Shown here: piece after piece, positions 50,952 through 60,473 of the stretch
How the letters are laid out: the number at the start of each line of letters is the position of its first letter
How positions within the stretch are numbered: the stretch's first letter is position 1
NCBI RefSeq assembly: GCF_900078705.1
Contig: NZ_FKIF01000002.1
Location: 186,001-250,000, forward strand
Origin: Bordetella ansorpii
Lineage (GTDB): Bacteria; Pseudomonadota; Gammaproteobacteria; Burkholderiales; Burkholderiaceae_B
Direction of reading: 5' to 3'
Length of the DNA stretch: 64,000 nucleotides
Program-made: the position numbers and the translations under genes
Notes under the pieces: model-generated
Seen by the model: only the letters and a program-made list of their open reading frames with translations
What the model was told of the DNA's origin: nothing
The model's database searches: none

Positions 50952-50993
50952 ATCATTCCACCGGCGCCCATGCGGCGCCTTGCGGCAGATCAA
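50952..50993 (-). promoter_or_regulatory. predicted FNR-dependent promoter of ompW-desaturase-hemF
   Basis: TTGCG-GCAG-ATCAA (50980-50993, as read on the plus strand) matches the FNR box at eight of ten arm positions. On the minus strand its centre is 41.5 bases from position 50945, and AATGAT lies at the matching -10 (50957-50952). This is the class II layout seen at fnr, with a somewhat weaker box. Confidence 0.6.
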
Positions 50994-51034
50994 GTTTTCC
51001 GCGCGCGGCCGGCGCGCGCGCCCGGACGTCCGCC

Positions 51035-52432
51035 ATGGCTGAGGCGCAGTTGAAGATCGCGGTGGTGGGCCACACCAACACCGGCAAGACCTCGCTGCTG
51101 CGCACGCTGACGCGCGATCCCGCGTTCGGGCAGGTGGCCGATGCGCCGGGCACCACGCGCCACGTCGAGGGGGTGCGTCTGGCCGCGGGCGAGGACGCCA
51201 CGGTCGAGTGGTACGACACCCCGGGCATGGAAGACAGCATCGCGCTGCTGGAGTACCTGGAGCGCCTGGACGAGCCGGGCCAGCGGCGGGACGGCCCGGC
51301 CCGCGTGCACCGTTTCCTGGATTCTCCCGAAGCAAAAGGCCGCTTCGAGCAGGAGGCGCGCGTGCTGGCCAAGCTGCTGGACTGCGACGCGGCGCTGTAC
51401 GTCATCGACGCGCGCGATCCTGTGCTGGGCAAGCATCGCGACGAACTGGCGCTGCTGGCCGCCTGCGGCAGGCCGCTGCTGCCGGTGCTGAACTTCGTGC
51501 AGGCGCCCGCGCACCGCGCCCAGGGCTGGCGCGACGCCATGTCGCGCCTGGGCCTGCATGCCGTGCTGGAGTTCGACACGGTGGCGCCGCCCCTGGACGG
51601 CGAAGCGCGCCTGTATGGACGCCTGGCCATGCTGCTGCACCAGCATGCGGACCTGCTCGAGCGCATCGCCAAGACCCTGTCGCAACAGCGCCAGCAGCGC
51701 CGCATGGATGCCTGCCGCGTATCGGCCGACCTGCTGATCGATGCCGCCGCCTTGCGGCTGACGGTCGCCGGTGAACCCGATGCCGTGGCCGCAGCCACGG
51801 ACACCTTGCGCGAGCAGGTGCGCCTGCGCGAACAGGCCGCTTCGCAGGCGCTGCTGGCCCTGTACAACTTCCGTCCCGGCGACTACGCCGCCGACACGCT
51901 GCCGCTATCCGGCGAACGCTGGCGCATGGACCTGTTCCATCCCCAGGCCCTGAAGGACATGGGCGTGCGGCTGGGCGTGGGCGCCGCCGCGGGCGCCATG
52001 GCCGGCGCGGCGGTGGACCTGGCGGTGGGGGGACTGAGCCTGGGCGCGGGCATGCTGCTGGGCGCGGCCGCCGGCGGCGTGTGGCAAGGCGTAGGCCAGC
52101 TCGGCCAGCGCATGGCCGGCCGGCTGCGCGGCCATCGTGAACTCAGCGTCGACGACGCCGTGCTGCGCCTGCTGGCGCTTCGGCAGCGGCAGCTCATCCA
52201 GGCGCTGGAACGCCGTGGCCATGCGGCGCGCGAACCGGTGCGCCTGGACCAGCCCGCCGACGAAGCGTGGCGCCGCGCGGCCTTGCCCGACGCCATCGCG
52301 GAGGCACGCAGCCGGCCCGCGTGGTCCGCGCTGAATGAGCATCACGAAGACGACGAGCGCCGCAAGCTGAAGCTGGCCGAACTCGCCCGGCACATGGCGC
52401 GGGACATGGAGCAGGCCGCGCCAACCGAGTGA
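51035..52432 (+). CDS. DUF3482 domain GTPase
   Basis: 465 residues. N-terminal GTPase domain: G1 GHTNTGKTS (residues 12-20), G2 threonine in APGTTRHVE, G3 DTPG (61-64), LYVIDARDP; at the G4 position, where NKxD is normal, the sequence is LNFV (152-155), so nucleotide specificity may be unusual. The C-terminal DUF3482 part has helices (about 200-275) and a glycine-rich hydrophobic stretch (about 311-360: GVGAAAGAMAGAA, GGLSLGAGMLLGAAAGG) that could insert into membranes. Homologues normally follow a DUF2868 gene; here they are separated. No partner function is known. Confidence 0.85.
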   Translation: MAEAQLKIAVVGHTNTGKTSLLRTLTRDPAFGQVADAPGTTRHVEGVRLAAGEDATVEWYDTPGMEDSIALLEYLERLDEPGQRRDGPARVHRFLDSPEAKGRFEQEARVLAKLLDCDAALYVIDARDPVLGKHRDELALLAACGRPLLPVLNFVQAPAHRAQGWRDAMSRLGLHAVLEFDTVAPPLDGEARLYGRLAMLLHQHADLLERIAKTLSQQRQQRRMDACRVSADLLIDAAALRLTVAGEPDAVAAATDTLREQVRLREQAASQALLALYNFRPGDYAADTLPLSGERWRMDLFHPQALKDMGVRLGVGAAAGAMAGAAVDLAVGGLSLGAGMLLGAAAGGVWQGVGQLGQRMAGRLRGHRELSVDDAVLRLLALRQRQLIQALERRGHAAREPVRLDQPADEAWRRAALPDAIAEARSRPAWSALNEHHEDDERRKLKLAELARHMARDMEQAAPTE

Positions 52433-52615
52433 TAACCCCAATCCAAATTGATTGATGCTTAAACGTAAGATGCGACGTACACCGGAGCGGCCTGCCAGGC
52501 CGGGCCTCCGGATTTGCTGGATGAGCCAAGCCCCGTCCTGATGAACGCGATCGGGGAAACGGGGCCCTGTCAGTTCTGACGCGCCATCGCGCGCACCGTA
52601 CGGAGCACTAGGGCT

Positions 52616-54217
52616 ATGCGCATCACACCCGCAGTAAAGATCTCGGCATTGGCCCTGGCCTTCGCGGCCTCGGCATTCGCATCGGGCGTCGACGCCCGTA
52701 CGCTGCGCTGGGCCTATCAGGGCGACGCCACGTCGCTGGACCCGATGGCGCTGAACGAAACCTTCACGCTGGGCTTCCAGGGCAACATCTACGAAACGCT
52801 GGCCGGCTATGACGGCAACCTGAAACTGGTGCCCGTGCTGGCCGAAAGCTGGACTAACCCCGAGCCCACCAAGTGGATCTTCAAGCTGCGCCAGGGCGTC
52901 AAGTTCCATGACGGCTCTCCGTTCACCGCCGACGACGTCATCTTCTCGTGGAAGCGCAGCCTGACGCCGGGCTCGGACATGAAAGGCTACGGCGCCAAGG
53001 CCAAGGAAGTGCGCAAGATCGACGACTACACCGTCGAGGTCATCACGCCCACGCCCAATCCCATCCTGCCGCGCGAGTGGTCCTTCCTGTACATGATGAG
53101 CAAGTCGTGGGCCGAGAAGAACAACGCCACGGAAGCCACCAACGTCAAGGGCGGGCAGGGCAACTACGCCAACCTGCACGCCAACGGCACCGGCCCCTTC
53201 ATGCTGGTCGAGCGCCAGCCCGACGTGAAGACGGTGTTGAAGCGCTTCCCCGGCTACTGGGACAAGAAGGTCAAGACCAACGTCGACGAAGTCATCTTCC
53301 AGCCCATCGCGCAGGAAGCCACGCGCGTGGCCGCGCTGATCTCGGGCGAGATGGACATCGTGCAGCCGGTGCCCGTGCAGGACTGGCAGCGCCTGGAAGA
53401 CGCCCCCGGCGTGAAGCCGCTGACCGCCCCCGAGGCGCGCGCCATCTTCATCGGCATGGACCAGGCGCGCGACGAACTGCTGTACTCCGACGTGAAGGGC
53501 AAGAACCCCTTCAAGGATCCCAAGGTGCGCGAGGCCGTGGTGCTGGCGGTGGACACCGCCGCCATCAACGCCAAGATCATGCGCGGCGCGGCCAAGCCGC
53601 TGGGCTCGCTGGTGGCCACCTCCATCAACGGCTACGCCGATTCGTACGGCGCCCCGATCAAGCCCGATCCCGAACGCGCCAAGAAGCTGCTGGCCGAAGC
53701 CGGCTATCCCAAGGGCTTCACGGTGACGCTGGACTGCCCCAATGACCGCTACGTCAATGACGAGAAGGTCTGCCAGGCCGTGGCCGGCATGCTGGCGCGC
53801 GTGGGCATCAAGATCAACCTGCTGGCGCAGAGCAAGTCCAAGTACTTCGCCAAGGTGCTGCTGCAGGCCGGCAACGAGACCAGCATGTACATGCTGGGCT
53901 GGACGCCCAGTTCCACCGACGCCCACAACGTGCTGCTGAATCTGGCGGCCTGCCGCGACTCGAAGACCGCCAGCGGCCAGTTCAACCTGGGCGGCTACTG
54001 CAACAAGGAAGTCGACGCGCTGACCGCCAAGGTCGGCACCGAGACCGACCAGGCCAAGCGCAACGAGATGATCAAGCAGGCCTTCGAGATCGTGCGCAAG
54101 GACTTCGGCTATCTGCCGCTGCACCAGCAGCCCATGTCGTGGGGCGTGAAGGACAACATCCAGGTCATCCAGCGCGCCGACGACGTGCTCGACCTGCGCA
54201 ACGTCGTGATGCCCTGA
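52616..54217 (+). CDS. peptide/nickel-type ABC transporter substrate-binding protein
   Basis: Periplasmic binding protein of the SBP_bac_5 (DppA/OppA) family, 533 residues with a signal peptide (cut near SGVDARTLRW, about residue 27). Marks: LRWAYQGDATSLDPMALNE, KWIFKLRQGVKFHDGSPFTADDVIFSWKR (by landmarks), GTGPFMLVER, LKRFPGYWD and the C-terminal LPLHQQPMSWGVKD. The 183-base leader (52433-52615) holds two GC-rich hairpins, CCGGAG.../...CTCCGG and CCCCG.../...CGGGG. Membrane and ATPase genes follow. Peptide or another small ligand; not resolvable. Confidence 0.93.
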   Translation: MRITPAVKISALALAFAASAFASGVDARTLRWAYQGDATSLDPMALNETFTLGFQGNIYETLAGYDGNLKLVPVLAESWTNPEPTKWIFKLRQGVKFHDGSPFTADDVIFSWKRSLTPGSDMKGYGAKAKEVRKIDDYTVEVITPTPNPILPREWSFLYMMSKSWAEKNNATEATNVKGGQGNYANLHANGTGPFMLVERQPDVKTVLKRFPGYWDKKVKTNVDEVIFQPIAQEATRVAALISGEMDIVQPVPVQDWQRLEDAPGVKPLTAPEARAIFIGMDQARDELLYSDVKGKNPFKDPKVREAVVLAVDTAAINAKIMRGAAKPLGSLVATSINGYADSYGAPIKPDPERAKKLLAEAGYPKGFTVTLDCPNDRYVNDEKVCQAVAGMLARVGIKINLLAQSKSKYFAKVLLQAGNETSMYMLGWTPSSTDAHNVLLNLAACRDSKTASGQFNLGGYCNKEVDALTAKVGTETDQAKRNEMIKQAFEIVRKDFGYLPLHQQPMSWGVKDNIQVIQRADDVLDLRNVVMP

Positions 54218-54311
54218 CGCCGCGTTCGCGCGCAGCGGCCGGCGCGCCGCCGCGCGCGGGTGACTTCTTCAACCCGCGCCCTGCGGCGCACGGCCCCGAG
54301 GCCCTCCGCAC

Positions 54312-55283
54312 ATGCTTTCCTTCATCGCGCGACGACTGCTGCAGTCGCTGATCGTCATGCTGGTGGTCGCGCTGATCGCCTTCTCGATGTTCCGCTACGT
54401 GGGCGATCCCATCGCCGGCATGGTGGGCCAGGACACCACGCAAGCCCAGCGCGCCCAGCTGCGCGCCGACCTGGGGCTGAACGATCCCTTTCCCGTGCAG
54501 TTCGCCCGCTTCGTGGGCGACGCGCTCGAAGGCGACTTCGGCATCTCGTATCGCCAGCGACGGCCCGTGAGCGAACTGATCGAAGAACGCCTGCCCGCCA
54601 CGCTGGAACTGTCCTTCGTCTCGGCCCTGATGGCGCTGGCCTTCGGCATTCCCATGGGCATCTACACCGCGTTGCGCCGCCGCGGCGTGTTGGCCAAGAC
54701 CTTCATGGCGCTATCGCTGGCGGGCATTTCCCTGCCCACCTTCCTGATCGGCATCCTGCTGATCCTGGTGTTCGGCGTGCAACTGCGCTGGCTGCCCAGC
54801 TTCGGGCGCGGCGAGGTGATCGCGATTGGCGGATGGACCACGGGCCTGCTGACACCATCCGGCCTGGCCGCGCTGGTCATGCCGGCCATCACGCTGGCGC
54901 TGTTCCAGATGACGCTGATCATGCGGCTGGTGCGCGCCGAGATGCTGGAAGTGCTGCGCACCGACTTCATCAAGTTCGCCCGCGCGCGCGGCCTGCCCGA
55001 GCGGCTGATCAATTTCCGCCACGCGCTGAAGAACACCATGGTGCCCGTCATCACCATCACCGGCCTGCAGCTGGGATCGATCATCGCTTTCTCCATCATC
55101 ACCGAGACCGTGTTCCAGTGGCCGGGCATGGGCCTGCTGTTCATCCAGGCCATCGGCGCCGTGGACATCCCGGTGATGGCCGCGTACCTCGTGCTGATCG
55201 CCTTGTTCTTCGTATTGATCAACCTGATCGTGGACCTGCTGTACTTTGCCGTCGACCCGCGACTGCGCGTGCAGAGCCGTTAA
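54312..55283 (+). CDS. peptide-type ABC transporter permease (DppB-like)
   Basis: 323 residues, six membrane helices. N-terminal MLSFIARRLLQSLIVMLVVALIAFSMFRYVGDP (by landmarks), DLGLNDPFPVQFARFV, and the EAA loop RARGLPERLINFRHALKNTMVPVIT. C-terminal NLIVDLLYFAVDPRLRV is usual for DppB-type subunits. It begins 94 bases after the binding-protein gene. Confidence 0.93.
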   Translation: MLSFIARRLLQSLIVMLVVALIAFSMFRYVGDPIAGMVGQDTTQAQRAQLRADLGLNDPFPVQFARFVGDALEGDFGISYRQRRPVSELIEERLPATLELSFVSALMALAFGIPMGIYTALRRRGVLAKTFMALSLAGISLPTFLIGILLILVFGVQLRWLPSFGRGEVIAIGGWTTGLLTPSGLAALVMPAITLALFQMTLIMRLVRAEMLEVLRTDFIKFARARGLPERLINFRHALKNTMVPVITITGLQLGSIIAFSIITETVFQWPGMGLLFIQAIGAVDIPVMAAYLVLIALFFVLINLIVDLLYFAVDPRLRVQSR

Positions 55284-55293
55284 AAGGACGCGC

Positions 55294-56214
55294 ATGAGCC
55301 TCACCCTGCTGTTTTCCCGCGCCGCCGACAGTGACCTCTGGTACAGCTTCCGGCGCTCGCCCGGCGCGATCGTGTCGGCCGTGGTCACTTTAGTGATCGT
55401 GGCCGGCGCCGTGCTGGCGCCCTTCGTGGCGCCGCACAATCCGTTCGACCTGGCCTCGCTGAGCATCATGGATGCGAATACCCCGCCCTCATGGAACGCC
55501 GAGGGCAACGCCGCCTTCCTGCTGGGCACCGACGACCAGGGCCGCGACGTGTTCTCGGCCATCCTGTACGGCGCGCGCGTCTCGCTGACGGTGGGCGTGG
55601 CCTCGGTGCTGTTCGCCATGGTGCTGGGCGTATCGCTGGGCCTGATCAGCGGCTATGCCGGCGGCCGCGTCGACAGCCTCATCATGCGTATCGCCGACGT
55701 GCAGCTGTCGTTCCCGGCCATCCTGATCGCGCTGCTGATCGACGGCGTGGCCCGCGGCCTGCTGCCGCGCGACATGCACGACCAATTGGCGATGTACGTG
55801 CTGATCTTCGCCATCGGCATCTCGGGCTGGGTGCAGTACGCGCGCACGGTTCGGGGCTCCACGCTGGTCGAGCGCAACAAGGAATACGTGCAGGCCGCCA
55901 GGCTGATCGGCATCGGCCCCTTCACCATCCTGCGCCGCCATATCCTGCCCAACGTGATGGGGCCGGTGCTGGTGATCGCCACCATCCACCTGGCCGTGGC
56001 CATCATCACCGAGGCCACGCTGTCGTTCCTGGGCGTCGGCGTGCCGCCCACCGCGCCCTCGCTGGGCACGCTGATCCGCATCGGCAACAGCTACCTGTTC
56101 TCGGGCATGTGGTGGATCTCGATCTTTCCCGGCGTGGCGCTGGTGGCCCTGGTGCTGTCGGTGAACCTGCTGGGCGACTGGCTGCGCGACGCGCTCAACC
56201 CCAAGCTGCGCTGA
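55294..56214 (+). CDS. peptide-type ABC transporter permease (DppC-like)
   Basis: 306 residues from the ATG at 55294; the in-frame ATG at 55246 lies within the previous gene. Six membrane helices after a short cytoplasmic start. Marks: HNPFDLASLSIMDANTPPSWN, FLLGTDDQGRDVFSAILYGARVSL (by landmarks), the EAA loop ARLIGIGPFTILRRHILPNV and SFLGVGVPPTAPSLGTLI. Starts 10 bases after dppB-like. Confidence 0.93.
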   Translation: MSLTLLFSRAADSDLWYSFRRSPGAIVSAVVTLVIVAGAVLAPFVAPHNPFDLASLSIMDANTPPSWNAEGNAAFLLGTDDQGRDVFSAILYGARVSLTVGVASVLFAMVLGVSLGLISGYAGGRVDSLIMRIADVQLSFPAILIALLIDGVARGLLPRDMHDQLAMYVLIFAIGISGWVQYARTVRGSTLVERNKEYVQAARLIGIGPFTILRRHILPNVMGPVLVIATIHLAVAIITEATLSFLGVGVPPTAPSLGTLIRIGNSYLFSGMWWISIFPGVALVALVLSVNLLGDWLRDALNPKLR

Positions 56215-56224
56215 GGACGACGCC

Positions 56225-57982
56225 ATGGCCTTGCTAGACATCGACGCCATCCGCATCGAGTTCCCCAGCCGCCGCGGCAATCACGTCGCGGTGGACGGCA
56301 TCTCGCTATCGCTGGAACCCGGCGAAATCCTCGGCGTGGTGGGAGAGTCCGGCGCGGGCAAATCCACCATCGGCAACGCCGTCATCGGCCTGCTGGAGGC
56401 GCCCGGCAAGCTGACCGACGGCCAGGTGCGCCTGGAAGGCCAGCGCATCGACGCGTTGCCGCCGCACGAACAGCGCAAGGTGCGTGGCCGCCGTATCGGC
56501 ATGATCTTCCAGGATCCGCTGACCTCGCTCGACCCCTTGCAGACCGTGGAAAGCCAACTGGTCGAGACCATGCAGGTGCACCTGGGCGTGTCGCCGGCCG
56601 ATGGCCGCCGCCGCGCCGTCGCGCTGTTGCAGCAGGTAGGCATCGACAATCCCGAGCTGCGCGTGAAACAGTACCCGCACCAGTTCTCGGGCGGCATGCG
56701 GCAGCGCGTGGTGATCGCGCTGGCGCTGTGCTGCGAGCCCGAAGTCATCATCGCCGACGAGCCCACCACCGCGCTGGATGTTTCCATCCAGGCACAGATC
56801 CTCGACCTGCTGCGCAAACTATGCAAAGAGAAGCAGGTGGGCATGATCATCATCACGCACGACATGGGCGTGATCGCGGACGTGACCGACCGCGTCGCGG
56901 TGCTGTACCGCGGCCGCCTGGTCGAACAGGGGCCCACTGCCAAAATCCTCGGCGATCCCGACCACCCCTACACGCGCAGCCTGATCTCGGCCGTGCCCCG
57001 GCCCGACGTGAAACTGCGGCGCTTTCCGCTGGTGACCTACATCGAGGACGTGCGCACGCCCGCCGCCCCGCTGGACATCGCCACGCACTGGCTGGGCCAG
57101 AAGCGGGATTTCGGCGCCTCGCAGGGCGGCGTACCGCTGGTGCGGGCGCAAGGCCTGGGCATGCGCTTCGTGCTGCGCAACGCGTTTCTCAAGCGCAACC
57201 GCCGCACGCTCGATGCCGTCAAGCAGGTGGACCTGTCCATCGCCGAGGGCGAGGTGTTCGGCCTGGTGGGCGAATCGGGGTCGGGCAAGTCGACGGTGGC
57301 GCGGCTGATCTCGGGCCTGTACACCCCCAGCAGCGGCTCGGTCACTTTCGCCGGCACCAACCTGACGGCGCTACGCGGCGAGAAGGCCCTGAATCCATTC
57401 CGCCGCCAGATCCAGATGGTGTTCCAGGATCCGTATTCCTCGGTGAACCCGCGCATGCGGGTGCTGGACATCGTGGCCGAGCCCATCCGCTTCCACAAAC
57501 TGGCCGACAGCGAAGCCCAGGCACGCCGCATCGTGGCCGACCTGCTGGACGTGGTCGGCCTGGGCGCACAGGCCGCGCAGCGCTATCCCCACGAGTTCTC
57601 CGGCGGCCAGCGCCAACGTATCTGCATCGCCCGCGCGCTGGCCACCCGGCCGCGCTTCCTGATCTGCGACGAACCCACCTCCGCGCTGGACGTCTCCATC
57701 CAGGCGCAGATCCTGAATCTGCTGAAAGACCTGCAGGAGCAACTGCGGCTGACCATGCTGTTCATCAGCCACGACCTGCCCGTGATCCGCCAGATGTGCG
57801 ACCGCGTCGGGGTGATGCGGCACGGACAGTTGCTGGAAGTGGCGGATACCGAGACGCTGTTCCGCACCCCGCGGCACGAATACTCGAAGCATCTGCTGGG
57901 TTTGATGCCGAAACTGCAGGTGATGTCGCGGCAGGGGTTGGAGATCGAGGCGGGTGGACAGGCGCAAGAAGTTGCCTTCTAG
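56225..57982 (+). CDS. ABC transporter ATPase with two fused nucleotide-binding domains (DppD-DppF-like)
   Basis: 585 residues holding both ATPases of the importer in one chain. First domain: Walker A GESGAGKSTIG (about 41-51), signature FSGGMRQRVVIALAL, Walker B VIIADEPTTALD. Second domain: Walker A GESGSGKSTVA (about residue 348), signature FSGGQRQRICIARAL, Walker B FLICDEPTSALD. Each has the oligopeptide-type C-terminal extension (DHPYTRSLISAVPRPD; HEYSKHLLGLMP). The fusion is known for YejF-like and glutathione-type importers. Last gene of the operon. Confidence 0.93.
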   Translation: MALLDIDAIRIEFPSRRGNHVAVDGISLSLEPGEILGVVGESGAGKSTIGNAVIGLLEAPGKLTDGQVRLEGQRIDALPPHEQRKVRGRRIGMIFQDPLTSLDPLQTVESQLVETMQVHLGVSPADGRRRAVALLQQVGIDNPELRVKQYPHQFSGGMRQRVVIALALCCEPEVIIADEPTTALDVSIQAQILDLLRKLCKEKQVGMIIITHDMGVIADVTDRVAVLYRGRLVEQGPTAKILGDPDHPYTRSLISAVPRPDVKLRRFPLVTYIEDVRTPAAPLDIATHWLGQKRDFGASQGGVPLVRAQGLGMRFVLRNAFLKRNRRTLDAVKQVDLSIAEGEVFGLVGESGSGKSTVARLISGLYTPSSGSVTFAGTNLTALRGEKALNPFRRQIQMVFQDPYSSVNPRMRVLDIVAEPIRFHKLADSEAQARRIVADLLDVVGLGAQAAQRYPHEFSGGQRQRICIARALATRPRFLICDEPTSALDVSIQAQILNLLKDLQEQLRLTMLFISHDLPVIRQMCDRVGVMRHGQLLEVADTETLFRTPRHEYSKHLLGLMPKLQVMSRQGLEIEAGGQAQEVAF

Positions 57983-58000
57983 CGACACCTGGTTGCACAC

Positions 58001-58125
58001 GTGACACCATTACGTCACTAAAGGATCAGCTACAATGCGCCGCGTGCTATCCCAATCAGCACGCCGCCACAGGCGCAATCTCGCCGCCTGTGCCGGGGCT
58101 CCCGCCGCCTCATAACCCCGGCGGG
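58001..58125 (+). promoter_or_regulatory. promoter and structured 5' leader of rhlE
   Basis: GTGAC-N8-GTCAC dyad at 58001-58018 and -10 TACAAT at 58031-58036 predict a leader of about 160 bases. It contains a perfect hairpin CACAGGCG/CGCCTGTG (58068-58092), followed by two stems that cannot form together: CCGGGG/CCCCGG (58093-58098 with 58116-58121) and CCCGCC/GGCGGG (58101-58106 with 58120-58125). Confidence 0.5.
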
Positions 58126-58204
58126 TCCAGCCCCCTTTCTCCTCACTTGCATGCCTGGATTGGTGTCGCTCCCCCTGAGCGACAGGCTTGCCGCTGGAGT
58201 TGTC

Positions 58205-59749
<1,545 letters not shown>

Positions 59750-59783
59750 ACTAGCCGATCCTCCACGCCACCCATCCTGGATC

Positions 59784-60413
59784 ATGCCGCTGTCGACCTG
59801 GTTGACCTTCTTCGTCGCTTCCTGGGCCATTTCCTTCTCGCCCGGCGCCGGGGCCATCTCGGCCATGTCGTCGGGACTGAAGTACGGCTTCGCGCGCGGC
59901 TACTGGAACACGGTCGGCCTGATCATGGGCATCCTGATCCAGTTCATGATCGTGGCGGTGGGACTGGGCGCGTTGCTGGCCACGTCCGAAACCGCCTTCG
60001 CGGTGGTGAAGTACCTGGGCGTGGCCTACCTGATCTACCTGGGCATCCGCCAGATCCGCACAGACGCCGCCCCCGTGGCGGTCGACGGCGGCGATCCCGG
60101 CCGGTCCTCGATCCGCGAGCTGATCGTGCGCGGCATGCTCATCAACATCACCAACCCCAAGGGCACGGTGTTCCTGATGGCCGTGGTGCCGCAGTTCGTC
60201 GATCCCGCGCTGTCGCTGACGCCGCAGTACCTGGCGATCGCCGGCACGCTGGCTTTCACCGACCTGGTGGCCATGGGCGTCTACACGCTGCTGGCCGCCA
60301 AGGTGCTGCGCCTGTTGCGCAGCGCCAGCCACATCCGCCTGATGAACCGGGTGTTCGGCTCGCTGTTCATCCTGGCCGGCGTCGTGCTGGCCACGTTCCG
60401 CCGCCATACGTGA
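59784..60413 (+). CDS. LysE/RhtB family amino-acid exporter
   Basis: 209 residues with six predicted membrane helices. Family marks: ISFSPGAGAISAMSSGLKYGFARGYWNTVGL (by landmarks), VKYLGVAYLIYLGIRQIR and FIRGMLINITNPKGTVFLMAVVPQFV-like (read here as VRGMLINITNPKGTVFLMA). Exports amino acids or homoserine-type compounds; the substrate is unknown. Starts 34 bases after rhlE. Confidence 0.92.
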   Translation: MPLSTWLTFFVASWAISFSPGAGAISAMSSGLKYGFARGYWNTVGLIMGILIQFMIVAVGLGALLATSETAFAVVKYLGVAYLIYLGIRQIRTDAAPVAVDGGDPGRSSIRELIVRGMLINITNPKGTVFLMAVVPQFVDPALSLTPQYLAIAGTLAFTDLVAMGVYTLLAAKVLRLLRSASHIRLMNRVFGSLFILAGVVLATFRRHT

Positions 60414-60473
60414 GCGCGCCGGGCCGCCCCAAGGGCGGACACCGCAAGGCGCCGCTTGTAACCCCCCCGCATC

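Noticed and set aside
52433-52615. Riboswitch in the leader of the peptide transporter operon
   Set aside because: Two GC-rich hairpins are present, but no conserved riboswitch core that I can recognise.
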